64,000 bases of DNA from Anabaena cylindrica PCC 7122 (GTDB lineage Bacteria > Cyanobacteriota > Cyanobacteriia > Cyanobacteriales > Nostocaceae), in assembly GCF_000317695.1 (NCBI RefSeq), contig NC_019771.1:5756001-5820000 (forward strand). Reading direction: 5' to 3'. Below, piece after piece: positions 1-8,953 of this stretch (the first letter of the stretch is position 1; each line of letters begins with the position of its first letter). A program made the position numbers and the translations under genes. The notes under the pieces are model-generated. The model was not told where the DNA came from. It made no database searches and worked only from the letters and a program-made list of their open reading frames with translations.

Positions 1-733
1 AGCGAGATGACTCTAAAATTAGACGAATTGAAGGTGCAAAATCTTGAAATAATTTCTCATCAGCACTAGTAAATCCATTATTGTCAATACGCTCACACAG
101 GGGATCTTCGGGATTATGTACGTATTTTAATTTGTTTAATAATTGTACAACCGCCACCAATTTTTCATCTTCATTTAACAGCGGTAAAGCTAACATTGTG
201 TAGGTACGGTAGCCATTTCGTTTGTCTTGTTCTTGAGCAAATCCTGACCGCTCATCTGTATAAAAATCAAAAGGTATATTGACTACCCGCTTGAAAGTTG
301 CAACTTCACCGGCAATACCTTTATCCGCTGGAATCCGAATCTCTAATGGTCGCTTACCTTTCCCCTCAGCTAAAATAGACCAGAGTTCTTGGTTTTCTTC
401 ATCCAATAAAAATATTGTTGTCCGATCTGCTCCTAATAATTCCCCTGTTTTCAAGGTGATCGAATGCAGCATTTCCTGTAGGATAGTTTCAAAACCCTGA
501 TAATCCAGCATGGATAAGGTTTCATTGACAATCCTTAATTTATGCTCTACTTCCTGAACTACTTGTTTGAAAGTATCTTGAGTCAAGGGCGCAAGAAACT
601 GAGAAATAGATCCTTTTCTTGTAGCTAGACTAACTACAGGTGAAGTATTTTTTTGTAACTCATAGACTTCTTGATTATTAATATCAATAATCAACTCTGT
701 AGACTCTTCAGCATTCGGGTTTTGCACTGACAT
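1..733 (-). CDS. GAF-domain signalling protein, N-terminal part (cut by window edge)
   Basis: The frame is open from an ATG at 733 to the left edge, so only about 244 N-terminal residues are visible. After a polar leader of about 75 residues comes one GAF domain (roughly residues 80-240), with the motifs GADRTTIFLLDEE, ADKGIAGEVATF and YRTYTMLALPLLN. This GAF subtype is common in cyanobacterial adenylate cyclases of the CyaB kind and in GAF-containing kinases and phosphatases, where it binds cyclic nucleotides or acts as a dimeric sensor. The effector domain lies outside the window, so the output activity cannot be named. It faces away from everything else here and has its own upstream region (734-820). 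Confidence 0.8.
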   Translation of the reverse strand, partial: MSVQNPNAEESTELIIDINNQEVYELQKNTSPVVSLATRKGSISQFLAPLTQDTFKQVVQEVEHKLRIVNETLSMLDYQGFETILQEMLHSITLKTGELLGADRTTIFLLDEENQELWSILAEGKGKRPLEIRIPADKGIAGEVATFKRVVNIPFDFYTDERSGFAQEQDKRNGYRTYTMLALPLLNEDEKLVAVVQLLNKLKYVHNPEDPLCERIDNNGFTSADEKLFQDFAPSIRLILESSR

Positions 734-993
734 AATTTATTTGATATAGTAGGATTTAGAATTTACGACTGTTCAACTGTACTATATAATTTATCTTAGG
801 TTTTGCTTCTAACTATCATTGCTTGACAGTATACACTCTTTGTTTAACCAGGGTAATCCTGTGGAGGAAAAAGGCTGAACAACTGAGAATTCATGTTAGA
901 GCTAAAAATTACTTGCATAGTGTACCCAAACTCAGATATAAAAGCAGGAAGCTTTACCAATCATTATATAGGATATGGGAATATAAGCGGTTT

Positions 994-1155
994 TTAAACC
1001 TCCTTATTTGTTCTTTTGATGCGACGTTTCAATCCACGTATTAATTCACGCAATACATCTGTTTGATTTCTACCTGTTTGTTCACAATACTCTCTCAGTA
1101 AATCTTTCTCTGGCTGGGTCAATCTAAAAGTTATGTAAATTTCAGGTTTAGGCAT
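994..1155 (-). CDS. Small ribbon-helix-helix (CopG/Arc-like) protein, 53 aa
   Basis: Reading the minus strand from ATG at 1155 gives a 53-residue frame ending in TAA at 994. It starts MPKPEIYITFRLT, a beta strand of alternating polar and apolar residues, followed by two helices (PEKDLLREYCEQTGR and NQTDVLRELIRGLKRR). This is the ribbon-helix-helix plan of small DNA-binding repressors and antitoxins. The C-terminus is strongly basic. No toxin gene adjoins it, so it is either an orphan antitoxin or a plasmid-like transcriptional regulator. The fold assignment rests on pattern only. Confidence 0.6.
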   Translation of the reverse strand: MPKPEIYITFRLTQPEKDLLREYCEQTGRNQTDVLRELIRGLKRRIKRTNKEV

Positions 1156-1783
1156 ATTTCAGATACCATTAACTGAGGTATCTTGATTTTAGTAGATTTG
1201 GTAATTACAGGAAAGAGCAATAAGTTATATTATTGCCAATGGATGAAATAGCCTCAGTACAAGTATTACCCATCTAAAATTCAAAATTGGTATCAATTAC
1301 TTCCAAAAAATCAGATTAAGGAGACTATCCACCTTAAAAACTATAGGTGCAGTTGGGGTTTAGGGACTTCCAAATAAAAAAATTTACAAAAATTTCTTGT
1401 GGTGCGGGACGAAAAGCCCGCAAATTATCAAGGACGGGCAGGATACCCATCCCACAAGATTAGACAATTTATTTTCTGGTGTTCCCTTAGTATTGCTCTA
1501 GCTGCATAAATTTACGTAAAGAAGTTGCAATTATTGTCTAAAATTTAGTACATATACCAGAAAAATAAAAGGACATTGTTTTTCGTTCGGCAAAATTCCC
1601 GAATTATCATTTGTGGTGAAAGTATAATTTCTCGAATAAAATCATTTACTCTAAAGTTTTATTTTATACATAAAATTGTGAATTACAAAAAGTAAACACA
1701 TCGGTTATTTCGTACAACCTTAATATAAAATCTAACGTGTAATTGAATTTACAGAAACAATAAATACCACCAAGTCATTTACC
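1156..1783. other. Intergenic stretch without a convincing gene
   Basis: These 628 bases have no sustained frame on either strand. They hold the 65-bp inverted-repeat element at 1395-1459. The AT-rich last 200 bases (1580-1783) probably carry the promoter of the secreted protein that follows; no clear -10/-35 pair could be fixed. Confidence 0.5.
1395..1459. repeat. MITE-like palindromic element, 65 bp
   Basis: Perfect 8-bp terminal inverted repeats TCTTGTGG (1395-1402) and CCACAAGA (1452-1459) enclose two internal GC-rich arms: GCGGG...CCCGC on the left and GGACGGGCAGGATACCCATCC on the right. The GC-rich folded core stands out against very AT-rich flanks. The build matches dispersed palindromic repeats of filamentous cyanobacteria. 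It has no coding capacity. Confidence 0.55.
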
Positions 1784-2689
1784 ATGAAGAATTGGCAGCA
1801 ACGCTTTTTTTTAGGCTTACTTTGTTGTGCTTTCTTAATTTTTGGATGGGAGCAGAGAGTATTAGCTGAAGAAATTACAGATAATAGTACACAGATACTA
1901 AAAGCACAATTAGCTCAAGCAGAAGCACCTGTTAACGTTTATGAGTATCTATTGCAATATCAACCGGAAACTTACAATGTTTTGATCAAAACATTAGCAG
2001 ATAGTATTGAAGATGCAAAACAGCCATTAGCAGATGAGGTAGTTAGCAATCTTTGGGCATTGTCTCCAAGTAATCCTAAAATTCAATGGAGAGAGAATAA
2101 TGGTAAAATTGAATATCTAATGTCTACTTGGAAATATGTGAATAACCCAAGTGTAGATTGGCCAATAGGTGCAAAAAAACAACTTGCTTATCAAACTTGG
2201 TTTACGGCATCACCACAAGTTAAAGAATTTTGTCAGCAATATAAAGCCATAGATGCCAATATTCCTGATAATGTTGAACTTTCACTGCGGTTACAACAGT
2301 ATTTAGGGTTGATTTTAAATAAGTATTCTACTAAAACCCATTTTGTGGAAATGTGGGTAAAAGGAGAAGATTTAATTAGACCCTGTATTGATCCAGAAAT
2401 TGACGATGCCAGTTGCAATCTTTTACCTTTACCAGTGCCAGATAGCAGTTCTGTAATCAAGGCAATATACACCAATTCTTACACCAATGCAAAAAAGGAA
2501 TATTATCCTTGGTCAGGGTTGGGTTATACCTATGATTGGGGAAATCTACAAAAACCCCATGTAGGTCCGAGTGAGTTTATTATTAATCCAACCGCAGAAA
2601 AAACTGTGGAAGTAGAAGTTGTTTCTGTAACACCAACTCAGGAATATTGTCAACAACAGTATATTTCATCTAATCAGTCGTTAAACTAG
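1784..2689 (+). CDS. Exported hypothetical protein, 301 aa
   Basis: The N-terminus is a clear Sec signal peptide: basic MKNWQQR, a hydrophobic core FFLGLLCCAFLIFGW, then a likely cleavage near VLA-EE around residue 29. The mature part is soluble, rich in Q, Y, W and P, with several cysteines (FCQQY, RPCID, SCNLL, EYCQQ) that could form disulfides in the periplasm. Recurrent polar motifs such as PSNPKIQWRENNGKIEY and YPWSGLGYTYDWG suggest a beta-rich fold. I do not recognise a family. It stands alone, with more than 600 bases on each side, so context gives no clue. Confidence 0.75.
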   Translation: MKNWQQRFFLGLLCCAFLIFGWEQRVLAEEITDNSTQILKAQLAQAEAPVNVYEYLLQYQPETYNVLIKTLADSIEDAKQPLADEVVSNLWALSPSNPKIQWRENNGKIEYLMSTWKYVNNPSVDWPIGAKKQLAYQTWFTASPQVKEFCQQYKAIDANIPDNVELSLRLQQYLGLILNKYSTKTHFVEMWVKGEDLIRPCIDPEIDDASCNLLPLPVPDSSSVIKAIYTNSYTNAKKEYYPWSGLGYTYDWGNLQKPHVGPSEFIINPTAEKTVEVEVVSVTPTQEYCQQQYISSNQSLN

Positions 2690-3434
2690 ATTTAAGTTCA
2701 AATCTTTTTTTAGCAAATGTAGGGACATTTTCTTAAATGTCTCTACTGATTTAGAGGCTGTTTCAAAAGTGGTAACTGATGTATTAAAAACTTTATAGCA
2801 ATTTCCAAGCTCATGAAATACACCCCACCCACGCTGTCGCGCACCCTCCCCTTACCAAGGGTAGGGTTGGGGAGGGGTAATTTTGTATCTAACTAGAGTG
2901 GGAAAGGCTATATATCCTCCTCAATCCTCCTAAAAAAAATAGGACTTTGAGCAGGTTATTCCACTCCGAAAAAGGGAGAGTTAGAGGAGATATTGATATA
3001 AGCTTAGACTTTTTCAATACCCTTTTAGAGAATAGTTTTAACATTCTGGTTTTTACTTTTTTTAAAGCAGTTATAAAGACGCACTGCATTTTTAAATGAA
3101 CTTTCAAATCTTAAAACAATCTTAAATTACATGGGTATAATCTTTCTGATATCAATGCCTAAATTCATTACCCTATAACGATTGCAGCATCTTTTAGTAC
3201 ATCTGCACGTAGTAATTTCAAATTAAAACGAAAGTTACTTTTTTACTAGTTTAGGGAACTCTATATAATACGATTTAACTACCCATGCCGACAGTAGTAT
3301 GTTGCTGCTCCTAGTGCATAGGCAGCAATGCAGTCAATGTCTTGATTTACCAAGTGTTGTACTAACTACCAACTTTATTCTATGGGCTTGTCTGAACTGT
3401 ATTTTCATCCCATTTTTGGTTTTAAGGATTACTT
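2690..3434. other. Intergenic region with dispersed repeat fragments
   Basis: No convincing gene. At 2757-2800 lies a segment resembling the left end of the element at 12936-13108 (both contain TGATGTATTAAAAACTTTA). At 2905-2950 there is a diverged copy of the ATCCTCCT...GGACTTTGA segment also seen at 12973-13011. An 8-bp stem CCCTCCCC (2844-2851) pairs with GGGGAGGG (2869-2876) and is a common cyanobacterial palindromic repeat. The last 200 bases probably include the promoter of the next gene, whose AAGGA ribosome site lies just before 3435. Confidence 0.5.
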
Positions 3435-4739
3435 ATGGAGAAATCAATTATTCAGTTGGTTGACGAGTTATCAACTGATAATATTACCGTCAAAGTTTTA
3501 AAAGCTGTCGATTATGTAGCACCAAGTCAATGGAACAATTTGGTGGGCTTTGACAATAGTATCCGTGCCATTACCGGAGAAACTGATGCTAAGGTAATCC
3601 AGAAAATTCGGGAGCGTGCTGTTATTTTATATCACGATCCTCAACAGGGCTACCAGAGCGCAATTAAGCTTTATCAAACAATTGATAAAGCAGATACAGC
3701 TATGGCAGCGGCGGCTTTAGCGAACAAAGTTGGTGAGAAAATTGGTGTTCTTTCTTTTCTCACCAATATTACACCCAAAGCAGACCTCACCCAAACGATT
3801 GATTTGGTGTTGAAACTTGCTGTTGAAATCATAGTTTTCTGCAAACTCAATGGTATTCCTCAACCCAACCCCCAAGAGTTTGCCAAGTCTCTAACCAATA
3901 ACTATCAAGATGCCTCTCTCATGAGGATGGTAGCTCTAGTTTGTTTAGATGGAATTCTGCCATTAGGTCCCGACTTCCTGAACAAAATTCATCAACTCAT
4001 TAGTGGCACTGACGCTAGTCAAATAGCTCAAAACCCAGTTTTTTCAGCTATTAATAGCTCTCTACCAGGCAATAATCCCACTGAAAAACTTGGTTTTATT
4101 ACTCAAGGTTTTAACTCTGTACAAGGCTGGATATCTAATTTAGTATCCAAGACAGGTATAACTCCGCAATCAATTTTTAGTAGTTTGGGTAATTTTATTC
4201 AAATTGCTGATGATAATCTAGACTTTGTAGCAGCATTCATCGATCAAACTACCAATTATTATGAGCATACAGGGATTCAAACTGTGGCTTCTAGTTTGAT
4301 CAAGCAATCCCATATTTTAGTTAAACAGGAAATTCAACAAGAGGAAAAATCATCAGTCCGAGAGATATCATCTACTGTAAAAGTTGATAATAAGCAGTAT
4401 GCAGTAGGAACAAAAGTAGAAGTCTGGGATGAAGAAGAAGAAGATTGGTATTCTGCAACTATTGAGAAAGTCAAAGATAACGAATACTTTATTCATTATG
4501 ATGGTTACGGGTCATCCTCAGATGAATGGGTTGAACCAGATGATTTGCGTATCCGCGACAAAGCTGCATCTGATGATAATGGATACGCTGTGGGTGTAAA
4601 GGTCAAAGTTTGGGATGAGGATAATGAGGATTGGTATTCTGCAACTATTAATAAAATTCAGGGTCAACAATACTTTGTACATTACGTTGACTATGACTCA
4701 TCCTATGATGAATGGGTTGATCTAGACGATATTTGCTAA
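3435..4739 (+). CDS. Protein with two C-terminal Tudor-knot/Agenet-like domains, 434 aa
   Basis: Residues 1-310 are mostly alpha-helical and of no family I recognise; they include a hydrophobic patch (IDLVLKLAVEIIVFCKL) but no signal peptide. A charged linker (EEKSSVREISSTVK) leads to two tandem repeats of about 52 residues, near 322-375 and 384-433. Each reads AVGxKVxVWDExxEDWYSATI...YFxHYxxYxSSxDEWV. This is the small beta-barrel pattern of Tudor-knot, chromo-barrel and Agenet domains, which in eukaryotes bind modified histones or RNA; the aromatic cage positions (W, Y, F, W) are present. The two copies are about 70% alike, so they are a recent duplication. In a bacterium the ligand is unknown. 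AAGGA precedes the ATG. Confidence 0.8.
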   Translation: MEKSIIQLVDELSTDNITVKVLKAVDYVAPSQWNNLVGFDNSIRAITGETDAKVIQKIRERAVILYHDPQQGYQSAIKLYQTIDKADTAMAAAALANKVGEKIGVLSFLTNITPKADLTQTIDLVLKLAVEIIVFCKLNGIPQPNPQEFAKSLTNNYQDASLMRMVALVCLDGILPLGPDFLNKIHQLISGTDASQIAQNPVFSAINSSLPGNNPTEKLGFITQGFNSVQGWISNLVSKTGITPQSIFSSLGNFIQIADDNLDFVAAFIDQTTNYYEHTGIQTVASSLIKQSHILVKQEIQQEEKSSVREISSTVKVDNKQYAVGTKVEVWDEEEEDWYSATIEKVKDNEYFIHYDGYGSSSDEWVEPDDLRIRDKAASDDNGYAVGVKVKVWDEDNEDWYSATINKIQGQQYFVHYVDYDSSYDEWVDLDDIC

Positions 4740-4905
4740 CTACTGAGCAAGTATTATTGGAATAAGAAGGCTGTTGTCTTTGTTTACTTTTTTAGTTGAC
4801 TATCTGTTAAGTATGGATATTGCGTAAAGATTCTAATTCATTCATATCAGTTACAACTTTACGTAATATTTCACTGAAATAGAAAACTTCATAGTTAAAT
4901 GCAAG

Positions 4906-5081
4906 TCATTTTTGCAGTTGCTTCCACAAACTAATACCTTCTTGTTCAAAAGCCTCTTTAGCCTCTAAACTGGGAAAACCTGATGAATTAGGATATTCCC
5001 AGTTGAATTTTACATCGTAAATGTCAGCCCATTTTTCCAACCGTGTAATATTTTCTGGATCTTCGGTACTTGTTATGCTAA
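4906..5081 (-). pseudogene. 3' fragment of a small cyanobacterial hypothetical gene
   Basis: The minus strand encodes SITSTEDPENITRLEKW followed by ADIYDVKFNWEYPNSSGF, PSLEAKEAFEQEGISLWKQL and a TGA at 4906. This resembles the C-terminal half of a small conserved cyanobacterial protein, recalled rather than searched. It has no start codon and abuts a broken xisH start at about 5082. The join looks like a deletion that fused two unrelated fragments. Confidence 0.5.
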
Positions 5082-5163
5082 ATTACCGATCATCAGTAAT
5101 TTGTCAATTCTCCTTTTCTAATGCTATTTTAACGGTGTTATGAAAAATGTCTTTTGCTGACAT
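5082..5163 (-). pseudogene. xisH: xisH remnant (N-terminal fragment)
   Basis: From ATG at 5163 the frame reads MSAKDIFHNTVKIALEKEN, then TGA, then QITDDR, then TAA and FS. The intact XisH at 8941-9360 begins MSAKDFFHNAVRLALEKDGW followed by LITDDPLYFRL. The two stops therefore replace a Trp and a Tyr codon, and the rest of the gene is missing. It is a dead copy of the same family. It lies downstream of the xisI remnant, the reverse of the usual xisH-xisI order, so it need not have been that gene's partner. Confidence 0.65.
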
Positions 5164-5214
5164 AAAAAATTTGAAATGATACTTTATCTGAGATAATATC
5201 TAATTTTTAAGATT

Positions 5215-5551
5215 TTAAGTAACTGCAAATTCTGTATATTGTCTGATATCGGCTGGTTGGAATGCTAAAACAATTTAATTTTTAGGAATACCAGCGTTAA
5301 CAAGTTCGTTGGCTATATCGTATTCTGTTCCGTCTCTTTGAATCCAGATTTTATCGTTGATTATGTCTATATGAACTAAGCAACCATGCACTCGTTGATT
5401 ATTTTCCCAGCAAGAGTGTTAGTAGTAGGTAATGGTTGGCGGTTTGGTCTATTATTAGTTGTCTTTCTAGTTCACCGTAAGCGTAGGAAAGTTGGGAATA
5501 TTCGGTTAAGATTTTTTGAATGATTTGGCGATATTTATCTAAGGTATCCAT
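5215..5551 (-). pseudogene. xisI: xisI pseudogene (frameshift plus nonsense)
   Basis: From ATG at 5551 the protein starts MDTLDKYRQIIQKILTEYSQ and runs to HYLLLTLLLGK before a stop near 5400. Shifting frame restores the XisI core: NNQRVHGCLVHIDIINDKIW, IQRDGTEYDIANELVNAGIP, KN-stop-IVLAFQPADIRQ, YTEFAVT and a final TAA at 5215. One frameshift with a small loss after HYLLL and one TAA in place of the Asp codon of the KSDIVL motif inactivate it. XisI is the partner of XisH in fdxN-element excision control. Confidence 0.75.
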
Positions 5552-5690
5552 TGCAGTATAATCTCTTGTTTGGAGTCGGAGACAAGTAAACAAAGGCGTT
5601 GATTTTCTAACAATTTTTTACCAACTGGTTTTTGAAATAGTTCTGAGTAGGTTTTTTGACTAATAGCAAAAAGCCCTGACGATTAGAAAT

Positions 5691-5788
5691 CGCGGCTATA
5701 CAAACGAAGTCCACCTGCGTGGACTAAAAACAAGATTTTTGAACCCGCGAAGGCGGGTTTTGTCTGTGTAGACGCGAATTATATTCGC
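5691..5788. repeat. Nested-palindrome mobile-type repeat
   Basis: Imperfect 15-bp outer inverted repeats (5691-5705 and 5762-5776) enclose two perfect hairpins: GTCCAC/GTGGAC (5709-5714 and 5719-5724) and AACCCGC/GCGGGTT (5742-5748 and 5753-5759). A further small palindrome GCGAATTATATTCGC follows at 5774-5788. This is a known kind of dispersed repeat in filamentous cyanobacteria. The second hairpin is followed by TT only, so terminator activity is doubtful. Confidence 0.6.
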
Positions 5789-5892
5789 CGGGTGTTCATA
5801 TTGACATATGAGCATTATTTATACAATAATTGTGGATATCAGAAAAAAGCAGTCACAAATATCAGTTTTATAAATAACTCCAAAAGTAAAGT

Positions 5893-6510
5893 ATGGAAAT
5901 TCAAATATATGCACCCCTAGCAACTGCATTTGCAGGTTTATTAGTTGGGTTCTTTGCAGAACCTGTTAAAAACTGTATAAATAGTAAATGTAAGCGTAGA
6001 CAGTTACGACATTCTTTATATAAAGAAATGGCTAATATGTATGTTAGTTTGAAAGATATTGAACTATTTAGAGGAGGTATTACTATACAAAAAATTGTAA
6101 ATCAAATCTCGCAGTCTCAAAATGAATCTAAATTTAATACAACCGAATACGGAAAAAGAATTAATACCCATCAAACACTTTTGCATAGCCTGAAGTTTAT
6201 ATCTACCAGATGTTATGAACACACAAAGAACGAAATATTGCTTTTTTATGAACTAGATGAAGCGGTAGATATTGATGCTATTTATATCAGTTTATTTGCC
6301 TTATTGCACACAGAAAATATAGAAAATATTAACTTAGATTCTGTATTTGATAAAATTTCTGAACTAACTAAGATAATTGAAAATTTTGCAGAAACAAAAG
6401 AAGTTAGTACAGATTTATTTTTTAATACTTGCAAACATAAAATAATAAAGAAAACTGTAATGTCATTCATGTCACCTATTACTGTCCAGAAAAAATTAAC
6501 TATAAACTAA
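5893..6510 (+). CDS. Hypothetical membrane-anchored protein, 205 aa
   Basis: One N-terminal hydrophobic segment (YAPLATAFAGLLVGFFAEPV, residues 6-25) is followed by a basic stretch (KCKRRQLRH), which by the positive-inside rule places the rest in the cytoplasm. The remaining 170 residues are AT-coded, Lys/Ile/Glu-rich and predicted helical. I recognise no family. It sits on the opposite strand from its neighbours, preceded by the nested palindrome, in a low-GC patch typical of acquired DNA. Confidence 0.6.
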   Translation: MEIQIYAPLATAFAGLLVGFFAEPVKNCINSKCKRRQLRHSLYKEMANMYVSLKDIELFRGGITIQKIVNQISQSQNESKFNTTEYGKRINTHQTLLHSLKFISTRCYEHTKNEILLFYELDEAVDIDAIYISLFALLHTENIENINLDSVFDKISELTKIIENFAETKEVSTDLFFNTCKHKIIKKTVMSFMSPITVQKKLTIN

Positions 6511-6579
6511 ATATATCAACCCTCAATGATATACAAGATTTATGGTATTTCTAATCATTGGATAATTATTAAATTTCAA

Positions 6580-7746
6580 TCATTTTAATTCTTTAAGAGG
6601 TATTTTTACTCTAATACAAGTTGCTTTCTCTGTAAATTTATCCTGCCTAACTTTCTTCATATCATATTCAATATCACCATTATATTTCTTCTTGCATGAA
6701 GGGAAAATTATTGCAATCGGATAAGGTAGAGGTGTATTTTCTGGTTCATCTAATTCACATAATTTATCTAATTCACTAACCTCTTTATAAGATTTTAAAA
6801 TATCTTTTATTTTTGATTTTAAGTCTTCATCTGTGAATTCAAACTTGCTGTACTTTATAGACAAAAAATTATCATAAATAACTTGACCACTTTTTAATTC
6901 ATATATTTTTATACTATAATAGATAGGTCCTTCTTGATCTTCATATACTTGACTGCTTATCATACAGCATATAAAATATTTTTTATTCTTGGTGAAGAAG
7001 AATCTGTTCATTCTGTCAGTTATACACTCTAATACTAATTTATTGACATCCCACACTTTTATTAAAAATTTTCTATCTTTATCTTTATTATCTACAATCC
7101 TGGAATATGTCATGATAAATTTATCATAATATTTTAGAGTAAATTTTTCATAATCTTCTAGAGTAAAATCTTCTTCTTGCTGGATAACAATATTACCCTT
7201 TAGAACATCATAAATTTCAATACCGTTTCCGTGGAATAAAGCTAAGTACCAGCGATTGTTTTTAATAAAAAATTGAGCTTCTTTAGTATGTTCATAAACT
7301 TTGAAAATTTTCTCTATAAAGAAGAAAGGTTCAAGAAATTTTTGTATAGCACCAACTACACGAATACCAAGATGTAAAATCATCAGAATCAAAGGAATAA
7401 AAGCTAATAAAGGATAAGTATAAGATATTAATCCAAAAAACATAATTAAGTATATTGGCAACATTACTATAAAATGAACTACATGAAATAAAATACGGTT
7501 ATTTATGATTGGTTCAATAAGATAAGGAACTAAAAAAACACCAATATGTAAAATCATAAAAATCAACATAATAGAAGCCATACCAGGATCATGAGCAGAT
7601 ATGGATACAAAAAACAAAAATAAGTATATTGGTAAACATACTATAAAAAAAAATACAGCAGACTCTACTCCTCCCCTTGCTTGCGATTTTAGTGTCTTTT
7701 CGCTAGGTATCTCTATTGTTAATTGGGTTGAATTTAGTAGTTTCAT
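6580..7746 (-). CDS. Multi-pass membrane protein with large soluble domain, 388 aa
   Basis: The ATG at 7746 is preferred over the TTG eight codons upstream. Residues about 20-140 form two similar hydrophobic units: VCLPIYLFLFFVSI with MLIFMILHIGVFLV, then VMLPIYLIMFFGLI with PLILMILHLGIRVV. This is an internal duplication giving four membrane spans. From about residue 155 a soluble domain contains strands of the type AQFFIKNNRWYLALFHGNG, IEIYDVLKGNIV, FLIKVWDVNKLV and IKIYELKSGQVIYD, which resemble WD-like beta-propeller blades. No family is recognised. It shares the low-GC style of the gene at 5893. Confidence 0.6.
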   Translation of the reverse strand: MKLLNSTQLTIEIPSEKTLKSQARGGVESAVFFFIVCLPIYLFLFFVSISAHDPGMASIMLIFMILHIGVFLVPYLIEPIINNRILFHVVHFIVMLPIYLIMFFGLISYTYPLLAFIPLILMILHLGIRVVGAIQKFLEPFFFIEKIFKVYEHTKEAQFFIKNNRWYLALFHGNGIEIYDVLKGNIVIQQEEDFTLEDYEKFTLKYYDKFIMTYSRIVDNKDKDRKFLIKVWDVNKLVLECITDRMNRFFFTKNKKYFICCMISSQVYEDQEGPIYYSIKIYELKSGQVIYDNFLSIKYSKFEFTDEDLKSKIKDILKSYKEVSELDKLCELDEPENTPLPYPIAIIFPSCKKKYNGDIEYDMKKVRQDKFTEKATCIRVKIPLKELK

Positions 7747-7840
7747 AATCCAAATAGTTAGAATCGTCAATAAAAAATTTACCTTAACTTAACTAAGGTA
7801 TAAGATAATTCTGAATAATAAGTAAGGTTAATTAAAATGT

Positions 7841-7875
7841 AACCCAACACAATCAAATCACAAAGATGTTGGGTT
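7841..7875 (-). terminator. Hairpin between two minus-strand genes
   Basis: AACCCAACA (7841-7849) pairs perfectly with TGTTGGGTT (7867-7875) around a 17-nt loop. It lies just downstream of the gene ending at 7897; on the minus strand the stem is followed by ACATTTTAATT. A similar GTTGGGTT stem ends the BrnT-type pair at 18815, so this is a reused terminator type. Confidence 0.5.
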
Positions 7876-7896
7876 TTCTCAACCAAACCTACATAA

Positions 7897-8439
7897 CTAA
7901 CTCTCAACAATTATTGAAAGTTTCTTAATTCTCTCCTGAATATCGTCTCGTTTTGCAACATCAACTTCCCATTTATCTACACCACAACAAATATGTTCAC
8001 AAAATTCATCTACTTCTAATCGTAATTCTTCAAATCGTATATTTCCATCATCATCAAAATAAGTTGTTCTTACCGGATGTTTAGATGACTCACCTGATTT
8101 TGATGGAGTTACAAATATAAATTTATTCAGTGATTTCAGTGATTTACTAGCCTTTTGATTTGTAATATCGTCTTGTCCATTATGTAAGTAAGCACATCTT
8201 AAAGCATAACAATCGTTTCCACTAAGCAAAATTACTTCTACTTTATCGCTATCGTTATACTTGCCACTATACTCTCCTTTTATATAAGTATCATACCAAA
8301 GCCTATAGCGATCTCCTACCCCCTTATTAGGGTATTCTAGCCAACCACAAATATCCGGTAATGTTAATGCACTCGCAAGTGCAGCATACCAATTACCCTG
8401 TGCTATGGCTTGTCGTACTGCTTCTTTAAGTTGTTTCAT
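7897..8439 (-). CDS. Conserved hypothetical protein, 180 aa
   Basis: The ATG at 8439 (MKQLKEAVRQAIAQGNWYAA) is chosen over an upstream TTG. Recognisable blocks are ALTLPDICGWLEYPNKGVGDR, RYRLWYDTYI, SGNDCYALRCAYLHNGQDDI and EELRLEVDEFCEHICCGVDKW. Conserved-looking Cys, Trp, Arg and His residues suggest an enzyme or nucleotide-binding fold, but I cannot name it. Similar small proteins occur in phages and bacterial accessory DNA. It faces the same way as xisH-xisI but has its own terminator-like hairpin. Confidence 0.55.
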   Translation of the reverse strand: MKQLKEAVRQAIAQGNWYAALASALTLPDICGWLEYPNKGVGDRYRLWYDTYIKGEYSGKYNDSDKVEVILLSGNDCYALRCAYLHNGQDDITNQKASKSLKSLNKFIFVTPSKSGESSKHPVRTTYFDDDGNIRFEELRLEVDEFCEHICCGVDKWEVDVAKRDDIQERIKKLSIIVES

Positions 8440-8546
8440 AATCAAATTCCTAAATGTAATTTAATACATGATATTAACAGATTTTAGTATAAAAATTATC
8501 TTTTCTTCTCTTCTTCCTTCGTGTTCTTCGTGTCTTCGCGGTTCGT

Positions 8547-8578
8547 AAAAAAAAGGGATAAGCAAAACGCCTATCCCC
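8547..8578 (-). terminator. Intrinsic terminator of the xisH-xisI operon
   Basis: GGGATA (8555-8560) pairs with TATCCC (8572-8577), with AGC/GC extending the stem. On the minus strand the hairpin is followed by eight T (A-run 8547-8554). It lies 43 bases past the xisI stop. It is nearly identical to the hairpin after ahcY at 9427-9457. Confidence 0.75.
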
Positions 8579-8620
8579 AAAAAACTAACTAATCATCAAG
8601 TTACCAAAATATAAAAAAAT

Positions 8621-8953
8621 CTAAACCGATGCAAAACCAGTAAACTGTCTCACATAAGGTGATCTAAAACCTAAAACAATATCTGATTTCGGTACACCTA
8701 ACTCTACTAATTGATGAGGAATTCCTTCTTCCGTAAAATCCCTTTCAATCCAAATTTTTCCATCTTTAATACTAATATGAATGGGACAACCATAAATTCT
8801 ATTTTCGTCTTTCCATCCTGTATATATTAATAAATAAATATCCCGTTCTGTATCAAAGACAATTTCTGTATTTTCTAAATCTTCCTCTGCTTGGTCTTTG
8901 GCATATTTAGAGATAATATCTTTTACTATCTCTTGATAATTTAAGGTTTCCAT
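8621..8953 (-). CDS. xisI: XisI-family protein, 110 aa
   Basis: Length and motifs fit the XisI family: METLNYQEIVKDIISKYA, the central block YLLIYTGWKDENRIYGCPIH, IKDGKIWIERDFTEEGIPHQ and C-terminal LVELGVPKSDIVLGFRSPYV with RQFTGFA. XisI was first described as needed, with XisH, for controlled excision of the fdxN element in heterocysts of Anabaena. Most genomes carry many copies far from any such element, so the general role is unclear. Its ATG overlaps the 3' end of xisH by 13 bases, implying translational coupling. Confidence 0.9.
   Translation of the reverse strand: METLNYQEIVKDIISKYAKDQAEEDLENTEIVFDTERDIYLLIYTGWKDENRIYGCPIHISIKDGKIWIERDFTEEGIPHQLVELGVPKSDIVLGFRSPYVRQFTGFASV

Noticed and set aside
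823..1044. Plus-strand frame of 73 codons
   Set aside because: Overlaps the better minus-strand ribbon-helix-helix gene (994-1155), has no ribosome site and a composition unlike a protein.
2889..3107. Minus-strand frame of 72 codons
   Set aside because: Falls in a repeat-derived segment (ATCCTCCT...GGACTTTGA) and looks like translated spacer.
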